Source: Polyangium mundeleinium (lineage in GTDB: Bacteria; Myxococcota_A; Polyangia; Polyangiales; Polyangiaceae). Taken from it: DNA of 64,000 bases. The translations under genes were made by a program, and so were the position numbers. How positions within the stretch are numbered: the first letter of the stretch is position 1; every line of letters begins with the position of its first letter. This document shows, piece after piece, positions 7,618-17,410 of the stretch. The stretch lies in the NCBI RefSeq assembly GCF_028369105.1, contig NZ_JAQNDO010000001.1, positions 2,783,711-2,847,710 of the forward strand. The letters run 5' to 3'. The notes under the pieces are model-generated. The model searched no databases. It had not been told where the DNA came from and saw nothing but the letters and a program-made list of their open reading frames with translations.

Positions 7618-8406
7618 ATGTCCTTCCAAAAGTATCTGCTTCTCCCACAGCTCCTCTCGTACGCCGTTCGCGCGCCGCGCGACCCGGCGAAGGCGTGGGA
7701 TCGCTTCTGGAGCGGCATCCGCCGTACGGGCAACCAGGGGGAGGTTCTTTGGGACACGGAGGACGCACGCGAAATCGAGGAGGTCACGAAACGTGTCTCC
7801 AGCCATTTCATCCCCGGTCTTCCCGTGATCGACATCGGCTGCGGCAATGGTAGGTTTTCGCGGCTCCTCGCCGCGCGTTATTCCAAGGTCGTCGGCCTCG
7901 ACGTGTCGAGCCACGCCATCGAGAAGGCGCGGGAGGAGTCCGCCGCGATCGAAAACCTTTCCTTCCACGTCGCCGACATCAGCATCCCCTACGCGCTTCG
8001 ATGGCTCACGGGCGAGCTCGGCGAGGCCAACGTCTTCATGCGCGGCGTCCTCCACGTCCTCGATCCGAAGCGCCGCGCCATCGCGGTCGAGAATATGCGC
8101 GGCGCGCTCGGCCCGCGGGGCGTGCTTTATTTATCGGAGAGCAGCATCGACGGCGATCCGCTCGATCACATGGTGCTCCAGGGCGCGACCCCGACGTACC
8201 TGCCCGAGCCGATGCGCAAGGTCGTCGCCGCCGGCGTCCGGCCGCCGTCCCGCTTCGGCGACGCCGAGGTGCGCGAATACTTCCCCGGCGCCGCGTGGGA
8301 GATCCTGGAGAGTGGACCCACGGTCATGTACACGCTGCCGCTGCGTACGCGTGACGAAATCGAGGCGCTCCCGAGTTATTTCGCGCTCGCGCGCCGCCGG
8401 GGATGA
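7618..8406 (+). CDS. Class I SAM-dependent methyltransferase
   Basis: 262 residues. The SAM-binding motif I (VIDIGCGNGRF, 70-80) and the acidic residue closing strand 2 (GLD, Asp95) are clear, followed by motifs around FHVADIS and LHVLDPKRRAI. It is a Rossmann-fold methyltransferase of the type 11/25 group; the substrate is unknown. The ATG at 7618 is used because upstream sequence in the frame is antisense to sdpC. It is divergent from the sdpC gene, separated by 217 bp, so the two could share a control region, but nothing shows it modifies the SdpC product. Confidence 0.85.
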   Translation: MSFQKYLLLPQLLSYAVRAPRDPAKAWDRFWSGIRRTGNQGEVLWDTEDAREIEEVTKRVSSHFIPGLPVIDIGCGNGRFSRLLAARYSKVVGLDVSSHAIEKAREESAAIENLSFHVADISIPYALRWLTGELGEANVFMRGVLHVLDPKRRAIAVENMRGALGPRGVLYLSESSIDGDPLDHMVLQGATPTYLPEPMRKVVAAGVRPPSRFGDAEVREYFPGAAWEILESGPTVMYTLPLRTRDEIEALPSYFALARRRG

Positions 8407-8409
8407 TGC

Positions 8410-10665
8410 CTACTTCATGCGAGGCACGTAACGCTCCACCGACACGTATTGGTTCGGCCACCGCATCATGTATCCCTGCTCCACCGCCGCGTGCCGCGTC
8501 CAGTACGGGTCGAACAGGTGCGCCCGCGCCAGCACGCAGAGATCCGCTCGTCCTGCGGCGATGATGCTGTTCACGTCGGCATAACTCTGGATGTTGCCCA
8601 CGGTCATCGTCGGCACCTTTGCTTCGATCCGCACGAGCTCGCTGAACGGCGTCTGGAAGAGCCGCCCGTACACTGGCCTCGACGACGGATCGGTTTGGCC
8701 CGCCGATACATCCACGATGTCGACCCCGTGCTCCCGCAGCGCCACGGCGAGCCGGATCACGTCGTCCGGCGTGATCCCGCCGGGCGCCCAGTCCGTCGCC
8801 GAGATACGCACGCTCGTCGGTTTGTCCTTCGGCCACGCCGCCCGCACGGCGTCGAAGACCTCGAGCGGGAAGCGCATGCGGTTCTCGATCGAGCCGCCGT
8901 ATTCGTCGGTCCTCCGGTTCGTGATCGGCGACAGGAAGCTCGCGAGCAGATACCCGTGGGCCAGGTGCACCTCGACGAGGTCGAACCCCGCCTCGTCGGC
9001 CATCTTCGTCGCCGTCACGAAATCGGCCTTCACGCGGTCCATGTCCTCGCGATCCATTGCGCGCGGCACGGGGCTCTTCGGCAGGTAGGGGATCGCGGAC
9101 GCGGCGAGGAGCGGCCAGCCGCCCGATTCGAGCGGCTGATCGATGCCCTCCCACATTCGCTTCGTCGAGCCTTTGCGGCCCGCGTGGGCGATCTGCACGC
9201 CGATCTTCGCCGTGGAGAATTGATGCACGAATTCGGTCACGCGCCGCCACGCGGGCACGTGGCTCGCGCGGTAGAGGCCCGTGCAGCCGGGCGTGATGCG
9301 GCCTTCGGGGCTCACGTCCGTCATTTCGGCGATCACGAGGCCCGCGCCGCCGACCGCGCGGCTGCCGAGGTGCACGAGGTGCCAATCGTTCGGCGCGCCG
9401 TCCTCCGCCGAATACTGGCACATCGGCGAGACCACGACGCGATTGTCGAGGAGGAGCTTGCCGAGGCGGTACGGCGTGAACATCGGCGGCGGCGGCTCTT
9501 TGCTCTCGATCCGCACGCCCGATTGCGCTTCCGCTTCCTTCGCGACCCACGTATCGACCGCGCGCACGAGCGCCGGATCCCGCACCTTCAGGTTTTCGTG
9601 CGTCACGCGCAGGCTGCGCGTCAGCATGCTGAAGTTGAATTGCAGCGGGTCGAGCTCCATGTATCGCTCGGTGTTCTCGAACCACTCCAGGCTCACCTGC
9701 GCCGCGCGCTGGAGCGTCTCCACCTTCGGCCGCCGATCCGCCTCGTATGCGGCGAGCGCGTCGGACAGGCGCGCGTGCCCGTCGAGCGCATCCGCCAGGC
9801 TGATCGCGTCTTCCAGCGCGAGCTTCGTCCCCGAGCCGATGGAGAAATGCGCCGTATGCACGGCGTCCCCCACGAGCACCACGTTTTCCCAGGAAAACCG
9901 CTCGTTGTGCACCGTGGGAAAGCTCCGCCAGACGCTCTTGTTCTTGAGCAGCCGGTGCCCGGCGAGCCGCGGCGCGAAGAGCTTCTCGCAGTACGCGAGC
10001 GTCTCGTCCTCGGTCGCCTGATCGAGCCCGGCGCGGCGCCACGTCTCCTCGCGGCACTCCACGATGAACGTCGATCGTTCGGCCTCATAACGATAGGCGT
10101 GCACCCGGAAGAGGCCGTGCTCGTTCGCGTCGAAGTAGAACGTGAACGCGTCGAAGGGGAACGTCGTGCCGAGCCAGACGAAGCGGTTCGGCCGCCCGTC
10201 GACGCGCGTGCCGAAGTGCGGCTGGTAGCGGCTCCGCACCGCGCTGTTCACGCCGTCCGCCGCGATCACGAGGTCACTCGTGCGCCGGATCGCGTCGAAG
10301 TCCGTGGCCTCGTGCTCGAAGCTGAGGACGACGCCGAGCTCCTCGGCGCGGGCCTGCAGGATGGCGAGCAGGCGATGGCGGGAGAGGCCGCTGAAGCCGT
10401 GCCCGGTCGAGACGAGCCGCTCGCCGCGGACGAACGTGTGGATGTCGTCCCAGTGCGAGAGGCTCTGCCGGATCGCGTCGTACACGGGCCGATCGACGCC
10501 CTCCAGGTTGTCGAGCGTCGCGTCGGAGAAGACCACGCCGAAGCCGAACGTGTCGTCCGGCCGGTTGCGTTCGAGCACCACCACCTCGCGCGAAGGATCA
10601 CGCTTCTTGGCCAGGATGGCGAGGTAGAGGCCGCTGGGTCCGCCGCCGATGCACGTGATCTTCAA
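8410..10665 (-). CDS. Bifunctional salicylyl-CoA 5-hydroxylase-type FAD monooxygenase / OYE-family oxidoreductase
   Basis: 751 residues, the length of the salicylyl-CoA 5-hydroxylase and 2-aminobenzoyl-CoA monooxygenase/reductase family. Residues 1-390 are a PHBH-type flavoprotein monooxygenase with GGGPSGLY (7-14), the FADG-type loop [15 protein letters not shown] and the [20 protein letters not shown] motif. From about 400 an Old Yellow Enzyme/NADH:flavin oxidoreductase follows: [24 protein letters not shown] and [14 protein letters not shown]. The TTG start at 10665 is preferred because GGAGG lies 7 nt upstream and the flavin motif begins at once. The family acts on aryl-CoA thioesters; no CoA ligase is nearby. 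Confidence 0.9.
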   Translation of the reverse strand: MKITCIGGGPSGLYLAILAKKRDPSREVVVLERNRPDDTFGFGVVFSDATLDNLEGVDRPVYDAIRQSLSHWDDIHTFVRGERLVSTGHGFSGLSRHRLLAILQARAEELGVVLSFEHEATDFDAIRRTSDLVIAADGVNSAVRSRYQPHFGTRVDGRPNRFVWLGTTFPFDAFTFYFDANEHGLFRVHAYRYEAERSTFIVECREETWRRAGLDQATEDETLAYCEKLFAPRLAGHRLLKNKSVWRSFPTVHNERFSWENVVLVGDAVHTAHFSIGSGTKLALEDAISLADALDGHARLSDALAAYEADRRPKVETLQRAAQVSLEWFENTERYMELDPLQFNFSMLTRSLRVTHENLKVRDPALVRAVDTWVAKEAEAQSGVRIESKEPPPPMFTPYRLGKLLLDNRVVVSPMCQYSAEDGAPNDWHLVHLGSRAVGGAGLVIAEMTDVSPEGRITPGCTGLYRASHVPAWRRVTEFVHQFSTAKIGVQIAHAGRKGSTKRMWEGIDQPLESGGWPLLAASAIPYLPKSPVPRAMDREDMDRVKADFVTATKMADEAGFDLVEVHLAHGYLLASFLSPITNRRTDEYGGSIENRMRFPLEVFDAVRAAWPKDKPTSVRISATDWAPGGITPDDVIRLAVALREHGVDIVDVSAGQTDPSSRPVYGRLFQTPFSELVRIEAKVPTMTVGNIQSYADVNSIIAAGRADLCVLARAHLFDPYWTRHAAVEQGYMMRWPNQYVSVERYVPRMK

Positions 10666-10743
10666 CGTCGATCCTCCGGTTCCTGCGCGGAGGGGAGACC
10701 ACGATGGCGAAGGCGTCAAGGGGTATGGTACACGCTGGAGGGC

Positions 10744-12108
10744 ATGACTCGGTTCGCCGCGCTCGCCCTCCCGCTTGCCGCGCTGTTGGCCTCATGCGCG
10801 TCTGCGCCCGCGCCTCAGACCCGCGGAAACCCCGCCCCGTCGTCGCGGGAGCCTGCGGCGGCGGAGGCGGCCAAGCCCGCGCCCCGCGAGCCCTCGCCGC
10901 GCGTCAGCGTGAGCGCGCCGGACAAACTCCCCGCGAACCTCGTGATCGACGGCAACGTCTCCGAGTGGGGCTCGCTCCTGCCGCCCCCGCCCGCGGGGAA
11001 CCCGCCTCCGGCCGATCCGAATTCGCGCGACGCGCCCTCGCACCTGGCTTTTGCGCTCACGAAGGACGGCGTGTTCGTCGCGGCGGATCTCGCCGAGCTC
11101 TCGAAAGATGGGATCTGGTTCGCCTTTGGGTTTCCGCCGTCGGCGCCCGCTCCCTCCTCCGGCGTCGAGGCGCACGAGGCGCGATTCGAGCGGATGTTCC
11201 GGCTCGACAAGAGGGGCCTTTGGCAGGTGAACGAGAGCGGCGCGCTCGTCCCGGTCCCGGGCTCCGTCGCGGCCATGGCATTCACGGCGCGCGGAATGAC
11301 CATCGAGGCGCGGATTCCCGTCGCGGCGTATCCCCGCGCGTCGTCCGCGCCGATTCCCGAGGTCCTCGTCCGCGCGATGGCCGCATCGACCCCCACGCCC
11401 CCGAAGGCCTCCGGCGACGATCGAATTCGCGTCGCCGCGCCCGAGCCCGTCGCATTCGAGCCGCACGCCGATCTCCGCGCCGCTGTCTACCGGCAGAACC
11501 TCGCCGAGCGTCGACCGTTTGGCCTCTCGTATTCCCCCGCAGACCTCGACCACATCGAGACGGTCCGTCACCCAGGCAAGGACACCTCCTCCGTCGTGAC
11601 GTCGGAGTACCCTCTTTACGTGCCCGAACGGAAGCTCGGCGATGTCGAGATCGGATACGCGAACGCCGTGTTGCCTTCCGTCGCCGTCTTCAAGGGGGGC
11701 ACGCTCGTGGAGCTCATCGACGTCGCAGACATCGGGGAAGAGCCGATGGGTATCGTCGAACGGAACAAGCAGATCCACGTCTTCAGTTATTCGCAGACGG
11801 ACACGCTCGACACTGCGGGCACCCAGGCAGGATGGTCGGTCCTCGCCGTGGGCGAGGACGGCTCCGTTTCGTATCCGTTCAACGGGGAGACGGGGGTCGG
11901 CCGCTGGGAGAAGGTCTACGAGATCCATTCGGACAAATTCGATTGGTTCGGCGTGCGAGGTGTGCCCATCGGGTATGCGGACGAGGAGACGCCGCGGCCC
12001 ATCGAGATCCTGTGGCGCTTCGACAAGCAGCTCGGCGGCTACATGCCGACGACGCGCCCGCTCACCACGCTGCCGGCCCCGAAGCCGAAGCCGCGCAAGA
12101 AGCCTTGA
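10744..12108 (+). CDS. Hypothetical lipoprotein with N-terminal sugar-binding-like (DOMON/CBM9-like) segment
   Basis: 454 residues. The lipobox (LASC, Cys18) is followed by an Ala/Pro-rich linker. The stretch [12 protein letters not shown], at about residue 63, is typical of the start of CBM9/DOMON-like domains that describe a small change or binding fold. The C-terminal half has no motif I recognise. The ATG is preceded by GGAGG. The gene is divergent from the monooxygenase gene (78 bp apart). A surface or periplasmic location is likely; the function is unknown. Confidence 0.75.
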   Translation: MTRFAALALPLAALLASCASAPAPQTRGNPAPSSREPAAAEAAKPAPREPSPRVSVSAPDKLPANLVIDGNVSEWGSLLPPPPAGNPPPADPNSRDAPSHLAFALTKDGVFVAADLAELSKDGIWFAFGFPPSAPAPSSGVEAHEARFERMFRLDKRGLWQVNESGALVPVPGSVAAMAFTARGMTIEARIPVAAYPRASSAPIPEVLVRAMAASTPTPPKASGDDRIRVAAPEPVAFEPHADLRAAVYRQNLAERRPFGLSYSPADLDHIETVRHPGKDTSSVVTSEYPLYVPERKLGDVEIGYANAVLPSVAVFKGGTLVELIDVADIGEEPMGIVERNKQIHVFSYSQTDTLDTAGTQAGWSVLAVGEDGSVSYPFNGETGVGRWEKVYEIHSDKFDWFGVRGVPIGYADEETPRPIEILWRFDKQLGGYMPTTRPLTTLPAPKPKPRKKP

Positions 12109-12166
12109 TCCGAAGGCCGGACCGCAGGCCTTGCGGCGCCGGCGCTCCTACGCCATCCTGCCGGCC

Positions 12167-12745
12167 ATGAACGGATCGCCCCGCCTCCTCCCGCTCCTCG
12201 TGATCGCCGCGCTCGGCCTCGCGGCGTGCAAGGATGACAAACCCGCCTCCACAAAGGCCGATCCGGCCGCCGCAGGCGCGAACCCCCACGCGGCCGACGA
12301 ATCCAAGCCGCTCGAAGCGGGGGACGCCGCGCCCGACATCACGCTGAAGCTCAACGACGGCAAAGAGGTCAAGCTGTCGAGCCTCCAGGGCAAGCAAGTC
12401 CTCGTGTATTTCTATCCGAAGGACGATACGCCGGGGTGCACCATCGAGGCGCAAGGCCTGCGCGACGGCTGGGCCGATATCCAGGCCGCCGGGCTCGAGG
12501 TGTATGGCGTCTCGACGCAGGACGCCGAGAGCCACCAGGCGTTCATCGACAAATACAAGTTGCCGTTCCCGCTCGTCGTGGACACGGACGGCGCTGTGAC
12601 GAAGGCGTTCCGCGTGCCGATGCGTCTCTCGTTCGCCGCGCGGCAGTCGTTCCTGATCGGCAAAGACGGGAAGATCAAGCACGTGTGGCTCGAGGTGGAC
12701 CCGAAGGAGCACGCCTCGACCGTGATTGCCGCCGCGAAGAGCTGA
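12167..12745 (+). CDS. bcp: Peroxiredoxin of the Bcp/PrxQ type, lipoprotein form
   Basis: 192 residues. A lipobox (LAAC, Cys21 region) and a linker precede an AhpC/TSA thioredoxin-fold domain from about residue 50. The peroxidatic Cys is in DDTPGCTIEAQGLRD. The resolving Cys that Bcp enzymes often have five residues later is absent (Gln-Gly instead), so this looks like a 1-Cys enzyme or one that uses another partner. It should reduce peroxides in the periplasm or at the inner membrane. It is 59 bp downstream of the preceding lipoprotein gene and ends at a strong hairpin. Confidence 0.9.
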   Translation: MNGSPRLLPLLVIAALGLAACKDDKPASTKADPAAAGANPHAADESKPLEAGDAAPDITLKLNDGKEVKLSSLQGKQVLVYFYPKDDTPGCTIEAQGLRDGWADIQAAGLEVYGVSTQDAESHQAFIDKYKLPFPLVVDTDGAVTKAFRVPMRLSFAARQSFLIGKDGKIKHVWLEVDPKEHASTVIAAAKS

Positions 12746-12753
12746 TAGAAAAA

Positions 12754-12779
12754 GGGGGCCCGGCACGCGCCGAGCCCCC
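12754..12779. terminator. Hairpin between convergent genes
   Basis: GGGGGC-C-CGGC / GCCG-A-GCCCCC forms an 11-pair stem with one mismatch and a 4-nt loop. On the minus strand it is followed by a short T run (complement of AGAAAAA before it), so it could terminate the convergent lipoprotein gene at 12808-13941. It may also mark the end of the bcp transcript. Confidence 0.65.
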
Positions 12780-12807
12780 GTTGCTCCTTCCAGCGTGGGT
12801 CGCTGGG

Positions 12808-13941
12808 TCACTCCTTCGGCGCGCCGTTTTTCGCGAGATCGTCGAGCGCCGCCTTGAAGTCCGCGGGCACGTCCGCGAGCGCGGGCACGCCGAGCTCGGA
12901 CAAGGACGCCTGGAACAGGCCGCAGCTCGCGAGGTCGCCCTCGGAGGCCGCGCTGTCCTCCGTGCCGTTCGTCGAGGTCTTGAACGACAGGTAGCTCTGC
13001 GCGAGCGCGTTGTCCCAGCACTCGATCGCGTCCGCCACCTGACCCGACGCGAGATCCCCGCCGGAGGCCTGCGCCTCGGCGCGGCCCTGGCCCTCGTTCA
13101 CGAACGCGAGGCGCACGCCGACATCCTCGGGCTTCGCCATCGCGGCATCCTCGTGTACGTCGAACGTGCTCTTCCAGTCGACGAAATCGACCTTGTTCGC
13201 GCCGTCGTCGAGGCGGCCGTAGAGGTAATCGAGATCCGCGGGCATCGCGTCAGGTTTGTCCTTGGACACGAAGCCGCGCAGGGCCGCGAAGACGAGCGTC
13301 AGATCGCCCTTGTCCGCCGCGTCCTTGCCGTAGACGGCCACGAAGCGGCCGCGGTCCATCGGCATGTTCGCGCCGTTCGGGTTGTTCGCCTGTTCGAACG
13401 CTGCATTCGCCTCGAAATCGATGAGCGTGATGCCCGAGCCGTGATCCTTCGCGTCGGGATCCGGGTTCGCGCCGCCCCAGAGGATCGGCACGAGGCCCGC
13501 GACGTCGTTGTCCTTGCCGCGGAGGATCGCGTAATGGTAACGGAAGTCCTGCCCTTCGCCCGCGTCCTTGATGTACGCGGCGATCGTCCCGAACCCGTTT
13601 TCGTTCTTGTACGGGCCCCAGAAGAACTCCTTCGTGTCGCTGTTGTATACCGTGGGCTCGATGCTCACGAGGAGCTCCAGCCCCGTGAGGATGTACTCGA
13701 TCGATCCGTTGATCCCGAGCACGATCTCCGCGGAACCGGACGGATACAGCGCCGGATCGCCGATCTTCGCCCCGCTCGAGGCCTTCGGCGAAGAAGCCAT
13801 GATCTGCGTCTCGCTGGGGACGGCCGCGCGGTATTGCGCGAGCAGCCCTTGATCGATCGCGTCCCCCCCACCGTCGCCGCCGCCGCAGCCCACGATGCCC
13901 ACGGACAGCGCAATGCCAGCGTACTTCGCAAGTGCCTTCAT
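12808..13941 (-). CDS. Hypothetical lipoprotein
   Basis: 377 residues. The signal peptide ends in IVGC (Cys19) followed by a Gly/Asp-rich stretch. I do not recognise a domain; the sequence is acidic and has no transmembrane helix after the signal. An upstream ATG at 14022 would add 27 residues before the signal peptide and is rejected. The chosen ATG has GAGGGG about 9 nt upstream. It probably sits on the outer membrane or in the periplasm. Function unknown. Confidence 0.75.
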   Translation of the reverse strand: MKALAKYAGIALSVGIVGCGGGDGGGDAIDQGLLAQYRAAVPSETQIMASSPKASSGAKIGDPALYPSGSAEIVLGINGSIEYILTGLELLVSIEPTVYNSDTKEFFWGPYKNENGFGTIAAYIKDAGEGQDFRYHYAILRGKDNDVAGLVPILWGGANPDPDAKDHGSGITLIDFEANAAFEQANNPNGANMPMDRGRFVAVYGKDAADKGDLTLVFAALRGFVSKDKPDAMPADLDYLYGRLDDGANKVDFVDWKSTFDVHEDAAMAKPEDVGVRLAFVNEGQGRAEAQASGGDLASGQVADAIECWDNALAQSYLSFKTSTNGTEDSAASEGDLASCGLFQASLSELGVPALADVPADFKAALDDLAKNGAPKE

Positions 13942-14093
13942 GTCGTCGTTCCCCTCGTTAAGCAAATGCCGGCGCTCGTGCGCCAGCATGGCCAGAAAAT
14001 CGCGAATGCGAACCCGTGTCAAGCCCCGCGAAGGCGCGCGTCAGGGCGCCTTCGCGAGGGCGTACGTGCTTACGTGGGAGGGGACGTTTCGGA

Positions 14094-16352
14094 TCAAATC
14101 CGGAAGAAATGGCGGAGCGATGCCACGATCACCTCGCGGTAATGCCACGTGAGGGCCCCGCCGAGCGCGATGACGGCGAGCACGATCACGATGCGGCCCA
14201 CGGGCACCTCCTCTTCGCCGGAGACGAAGACGGGCAGGACGCTGCGCTCGCGTACGCTTCCCCGCGGCAGCGGCGGCACGCGCGTGAAGCGGAGGCTCAG
14301 ATTCCGCCGGAGATAAATGCGGACGTTGAACGCCCAGCCTGACGCTTCGAGCAGCGCCGAGACGTCCCGCCTGCGAAGCTTGAGCCAGCCGAGGAACCCC
14401 GAGACCGTCATCACGCCGAGCGCGACGCCCGCCACCGCGAGCAAAGCATTCAGGGGGTTCGTATTCGACAGCGTCTGGAGCGCGAACGCCGCGGCGGAGC
14501 CCACGGCCGCGAATGCGATGCCGCCGCCCACGATCGTGCCTTGCAGCCCCGGGGCCACGACGGGCGCCGCGGCAGGCGGGCTCGGCGGGGGCGGCGGGGG
14601 CGGAGGAGGCGGCGGCGGCGGCGCGGCGGGCGGGACCTTCGGCGGGTCGGCCGAGATCTGCGCGCCGACCCGCTCGGAGACGCTCTTCTCCATGGCATCG
14701 AGCTTGCTGCCGAAGAGCTTCGTCACCTTGTCGTCGATGAAGTCGCGCAGCTTCACGAAAGGCGCGAACGCCGCTTCCTGGATCGAAATGGGCTTGACGA
14801 TCACGTCCGTGATCCTCGCGTCCCATTCCTTGCCGTCGCGATCGTAAAACACGCCGCGCTTGCCCACGGAGATGCCGCGCCGCGAGCCCGAGGTCACGCC
14901 CACGGCGACGTGCATCGTCATCGTCAGGTCGCCCTCTTTGCGATCCAGATCGACGTACGCGACGAAGATGTTGCTCGTCTCCGCGATCGGCTGGTGCTCG
15001 GCCTTGTCGAGGACGCGGACGCAGAGGTTGATCTCGCGGCCGTCGAGCACGAGCGTGCCGACCTCGAACAAGCATCGCTCCCCGACCGAAAAGAGCGCGG
15101 GGAAGCTGACCATGTTGTTCGCGAGATCCAGGATCCACCGCTGCAAGAGCGCGAGCTTCTCCAGATCCGAGAGCCCCACGAGCTCGGCCGAGGCCTTTTC
15201 GTCCTCGGTCACCAGCGCGCGCAGCGCCTTTGGCAAGGGCCCTTCGAGCAAGGCGCGGAGCTCGTCGCCCACGAGCCCGCCCGGCAAAGGCGCGGGCCTC
15301 TTCGATTGCCACGCGCGGTATGGCTCGAAGAGCGCGCGGACCCGCTCCCAGCCTTGGCGATCGAGCTTGCGCACGGGCCCCGGCTCGCCGAGCGCGCGCG
15401 GCAAGACGTCGACCGAGAGCCGCCGCGCCTCGTCCGCGAAGAGCGGATTCACCTCGGATTCGAGGTCGAGCACGCCCGAGCGGTTCGGCGGCCCGAGCGC
15501 GGACTCGCGCATGTAAGCCCGGATCGCCGCGGGATCGTTCACGTCGAGCGCCGCGAGCCGCTCCGGTTTGACGGCGAGCCTGTCCTCCGCGGCCGGGCCT
15601 TGTCCGAGCAGATCACATTGCGCGAAGAATTGATCGAGCTTGCCCGCGAGCGTGTCCACGACCTCGAACGCGGCCCCCGTCCCGACGCCGAACGGCAATA
15701 CGAGGCTCGCCTCCGCGTTCCCGCGCAGCGCGCCCGCCGCCTCCCACGCGAGCTCCGCGTGACCGAGCGCGAGAAACGCGTCGAGCTTCGCCACGTCCAC
15801 GCCGGCGTCACCCGAGAGATCCATCACGCCCCCCGTGGCCTCGACGATCAACGTCGCCAGGCGCGCGAGGGCCGGCTCCTCGATTTGGGAGGGCGCCACG
15901 ATCCCGTCCCCGTTCGGTGATTTTCGCGCATAACCGTCGCGGAAAGCGCGAATGTCGGCGAGGGAGAGCGTCGCGCCGGCACGCGCGGCCTGCCCGCTCG
16001 CTTTGATGCGTTTTCTCGCGAGGGCGCGGAGGCGCGCGGCGTCGGGCTGCGAGGTGTCGAGGTCGTCGAGGTGGACCGTATCGGTGCGCTCGGCGATGCG
16101 GTTCGGGTTCCGGAGACGCGCCTGCAGCCAATCGTGCGCGGCGAGCAGCTCTTGCACGCGAATGCGCCCGTTGCCGTCGACGTCGACATACCGCAGCAGC
16201 GCCTTGTCGCAGAGGAGCTGGTCGATCGGGACGCTCGTCGAGGACCAGCGGGCTGGCGGGAGCGCGTGGATCAGCGCGAGGTCCTCGGCCGTCTCCAGCT
16301 TGAGCTGCACGAGGCCACGATAATCACTGAAAATGAAGGGCGCTTTTGCCAC
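14094..16352 (-). CDS. EF-hand-containing membrane protein with poly-proline hinge
   Basis: 752 residues. A canonical EF-hand loop lies at 57-68 (Asp57, Asp59, Asn61, Gly62, Ile64, Glu68) and a weaker EF-like segment (SPNGDGIVAPSQI) at about 150. The middle is a large soluble region. A run of about thirteen Pro (near 585) leads to two or three hydrophobic helices, then a short basic stretch and a last helix (IVIVLAVIALGGALTWHYR) close to the C-terminus. Calcium binding by the first loop is likely; the role is unknown. The protein appears to be anchored at its C-terminus. Confidence 0.8.
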   Translation of the reverse strand: MAKAPFIFSDYRGLVQLKLETAEDLALIHALPPARWSSTSVPIDQLLCDKALLRYVDVDGNGRIRVQELLAAHDWLQARLRNPNRIAERTDTVHLDDLDTSQPDAARLRALARKRIKASGQAARAGATLSLADIRAFRDGYARKSPNGDGIVAPSQIEEPALARLATLIVEATGGVMDLSGDAGVDVAKLDAFLALGHAELAWEAAGALRGNAEASLVLPFGVGTGAAFEVVDTLAGKLDQFFAQCDLLGQGPAAEDRLAVKPERLAALDVNDPAAIRAYMRESALGPPNRSGVLDLESEVNPLFADEARRLSVDVLPRALGEPGPVRKLDRQGWERVRALFEPYRAWQSKRPAPLPGGLVGDELRALLEGPLPKALRALVTEDEKASAELVGLSDLEKLALLQRWILDLANNMVSFPALFSVGERCLFEVGTLVLDGREINLCVRVLDKAEHQPIAETSNIFVAYVDLDRKEGDLTMTMHVAVGVTSGSRRGISVGKRGVFYDRDGKEWDARITDVIVKPISIQEAAFAPFVKLRDFIDDKVTKLFGSKLDAMEKSVSERVGAQISADPPKVPPAAPPPPPPPPPPPPPSPPAAAPVVAPGLQGTIVGGGIAFAAVGSAAAFALQTLSNTNPLNALLAVAGVALGVMTVSGFLGWLKLRRRDVSALLEASGWAFNVRIYLRRNLSLRFTRVPPLPRGSVRERSVLPVFVSGEEEVPVGRIVIVLAVIALGGALTWHYREVIVASLRHFFRI

Positions 16353-16609
16353 GTGGGGACGCTCTTGCCACGGTTTTGCAGGCCAGGCAATGCCTTCGCG
16401 CGTGGAACGTGGGCGGATTCACCGCCCGCAGGCCCATGACGTCACGTGACAGGAGTTCCGTGCATGACGCATGCGGGGGTTTCTCCCGGCTGGATAATTC
16501 TCGGAATGCTACGTGGTCCCAGGGGATCTCGGGGCGTGGATACGAAACGCGGCGCCTGGATCGCGCTGTTTTCTTGACTTTCGACCCGGCGTTTCGTAAT
16601 GCGCGCCAG

Positions 16610-17410
16610 ATGCCCAGCGAGCCTCGGACGTTCGTGCTCCGGAGCCGGCCCACGGCCGCGGGGGCTCTGCGCGCCGAGCGGCACGTCGGGCGGCGCGTCG
16701 TTATGGGCGCTTGCCTCACTGCGGCCCTCGGCGCCCTGGCCCGGTACACGTTCTTTTCGGGATCGGCCGCCGAGCGCCGCCGCGCGGAGAACGTCTTTCA
16801 GGCCGCCCGCGAGGCCTCCCGGGCCCTCACCGAGGGGCGCGTTTCGCCCGCGACATGGCAGGAGCTCGTGGAGCAGGTTTTCCGCGACGCCTCCCCCGAG
16901 GAAATCGCCCGGGCCATCGACGTCGAGTCGCTCGTCGCGCGTGCGCCCGCGGCGATCCGCGGCGCCGCGGTCGTACCGTTCTCGCCCTCGCTCCCCGAAG
17001 ACGAGGGGCCGCGGATCGTGACGAAGCTTTTCGTCCTGCGCGCCGGCCGGGCGAACCCGCCGCACGCGCACGACAACATGGTCTCGATGCATTACGTGCT
17101 CCGGGGCCGGTTCCGCGTCCGCCATTACGATCGCGTGCGCGACGAGCCCGGCGGGTTCGTCCTCCGGCCCACGATCGATCGGGTCCTCGGCCCGGGCGAG
17201 GCGACGAGCATCTCCGACGCGCGCGACAACGTGCATTGGCACGTCGCCGAGACCGACGGCGTCCTGCTCGACGTGCTTTGCGCCGATCTCGGAGGCCGGC
17301 CGACGGACACGCACCTCGTCGATCCGGTCCGCGCCGAGCCCCTCGAAGGAGGCCTGCTCCGCGCGCCGCGCCTCTCCACCGTGGGAGAGGCGCTCGAGCG
17401 ATTCGGCTGA
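16610..17410 (+). CDS. Cupin domain protein with N-terminal membrane or Tat-like segment
   Basis: 266 residues. A basic N-terminus with Arg28-Arg29 precedes one hydrophobic segment (about 29-49), which could be a Tat signal or an anchor. The C-terminal part is a cupin: PPHAHDNMVSMHYVLRGRF carries the metal-binding His residues of motif 1, with His in the place of the usual Glu, and VHWHV belongs to motif 2. Metal-dependent dioxygenase or binding activity is possible. The ATG at 16610 is used; the longer frame upstream lacks coding character. Substrate unknown. Confidence 0.75.
   Translation: MPSEPRTFVLRSRPTAAGALRAERHVGRRVVMGACLTAALGALARYTFFSGSAAERRRAENVFQAAREASRALTEGRVSPATWQELVEQVFRDASPEEIARAIDVESLVARAPAAIRGAAVVPFSPSLPEDEGPRIVTKLFVLRAGRANPPHAHDNMVSMHYVLRGRFRVRHYDRVRDEPGGFVLRPTIDRVLGPGEATSISDARDNVHWHVAETDGVLLDVLCADLGGRPTDTHLVDPVRAEPLEGGLLRAPRLSTVGEALERFG

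Noticed and set aside
8449-10743. N-terminal extension of the lipoprotein frame at 10744-12108
   Set aside because: It is antisense to the monooxygenase gene, which has strong catalytic motifs, and lacks a signal peptide. The lipoprotein starts at 10744 with a ribosome site.
16574-16602. TTGACT - 17 bp - TAATGC as a promoter for the cupin gene
   Set aside because: The -10 matches only two positions and would give an almost leaderless message. Too weak to call.
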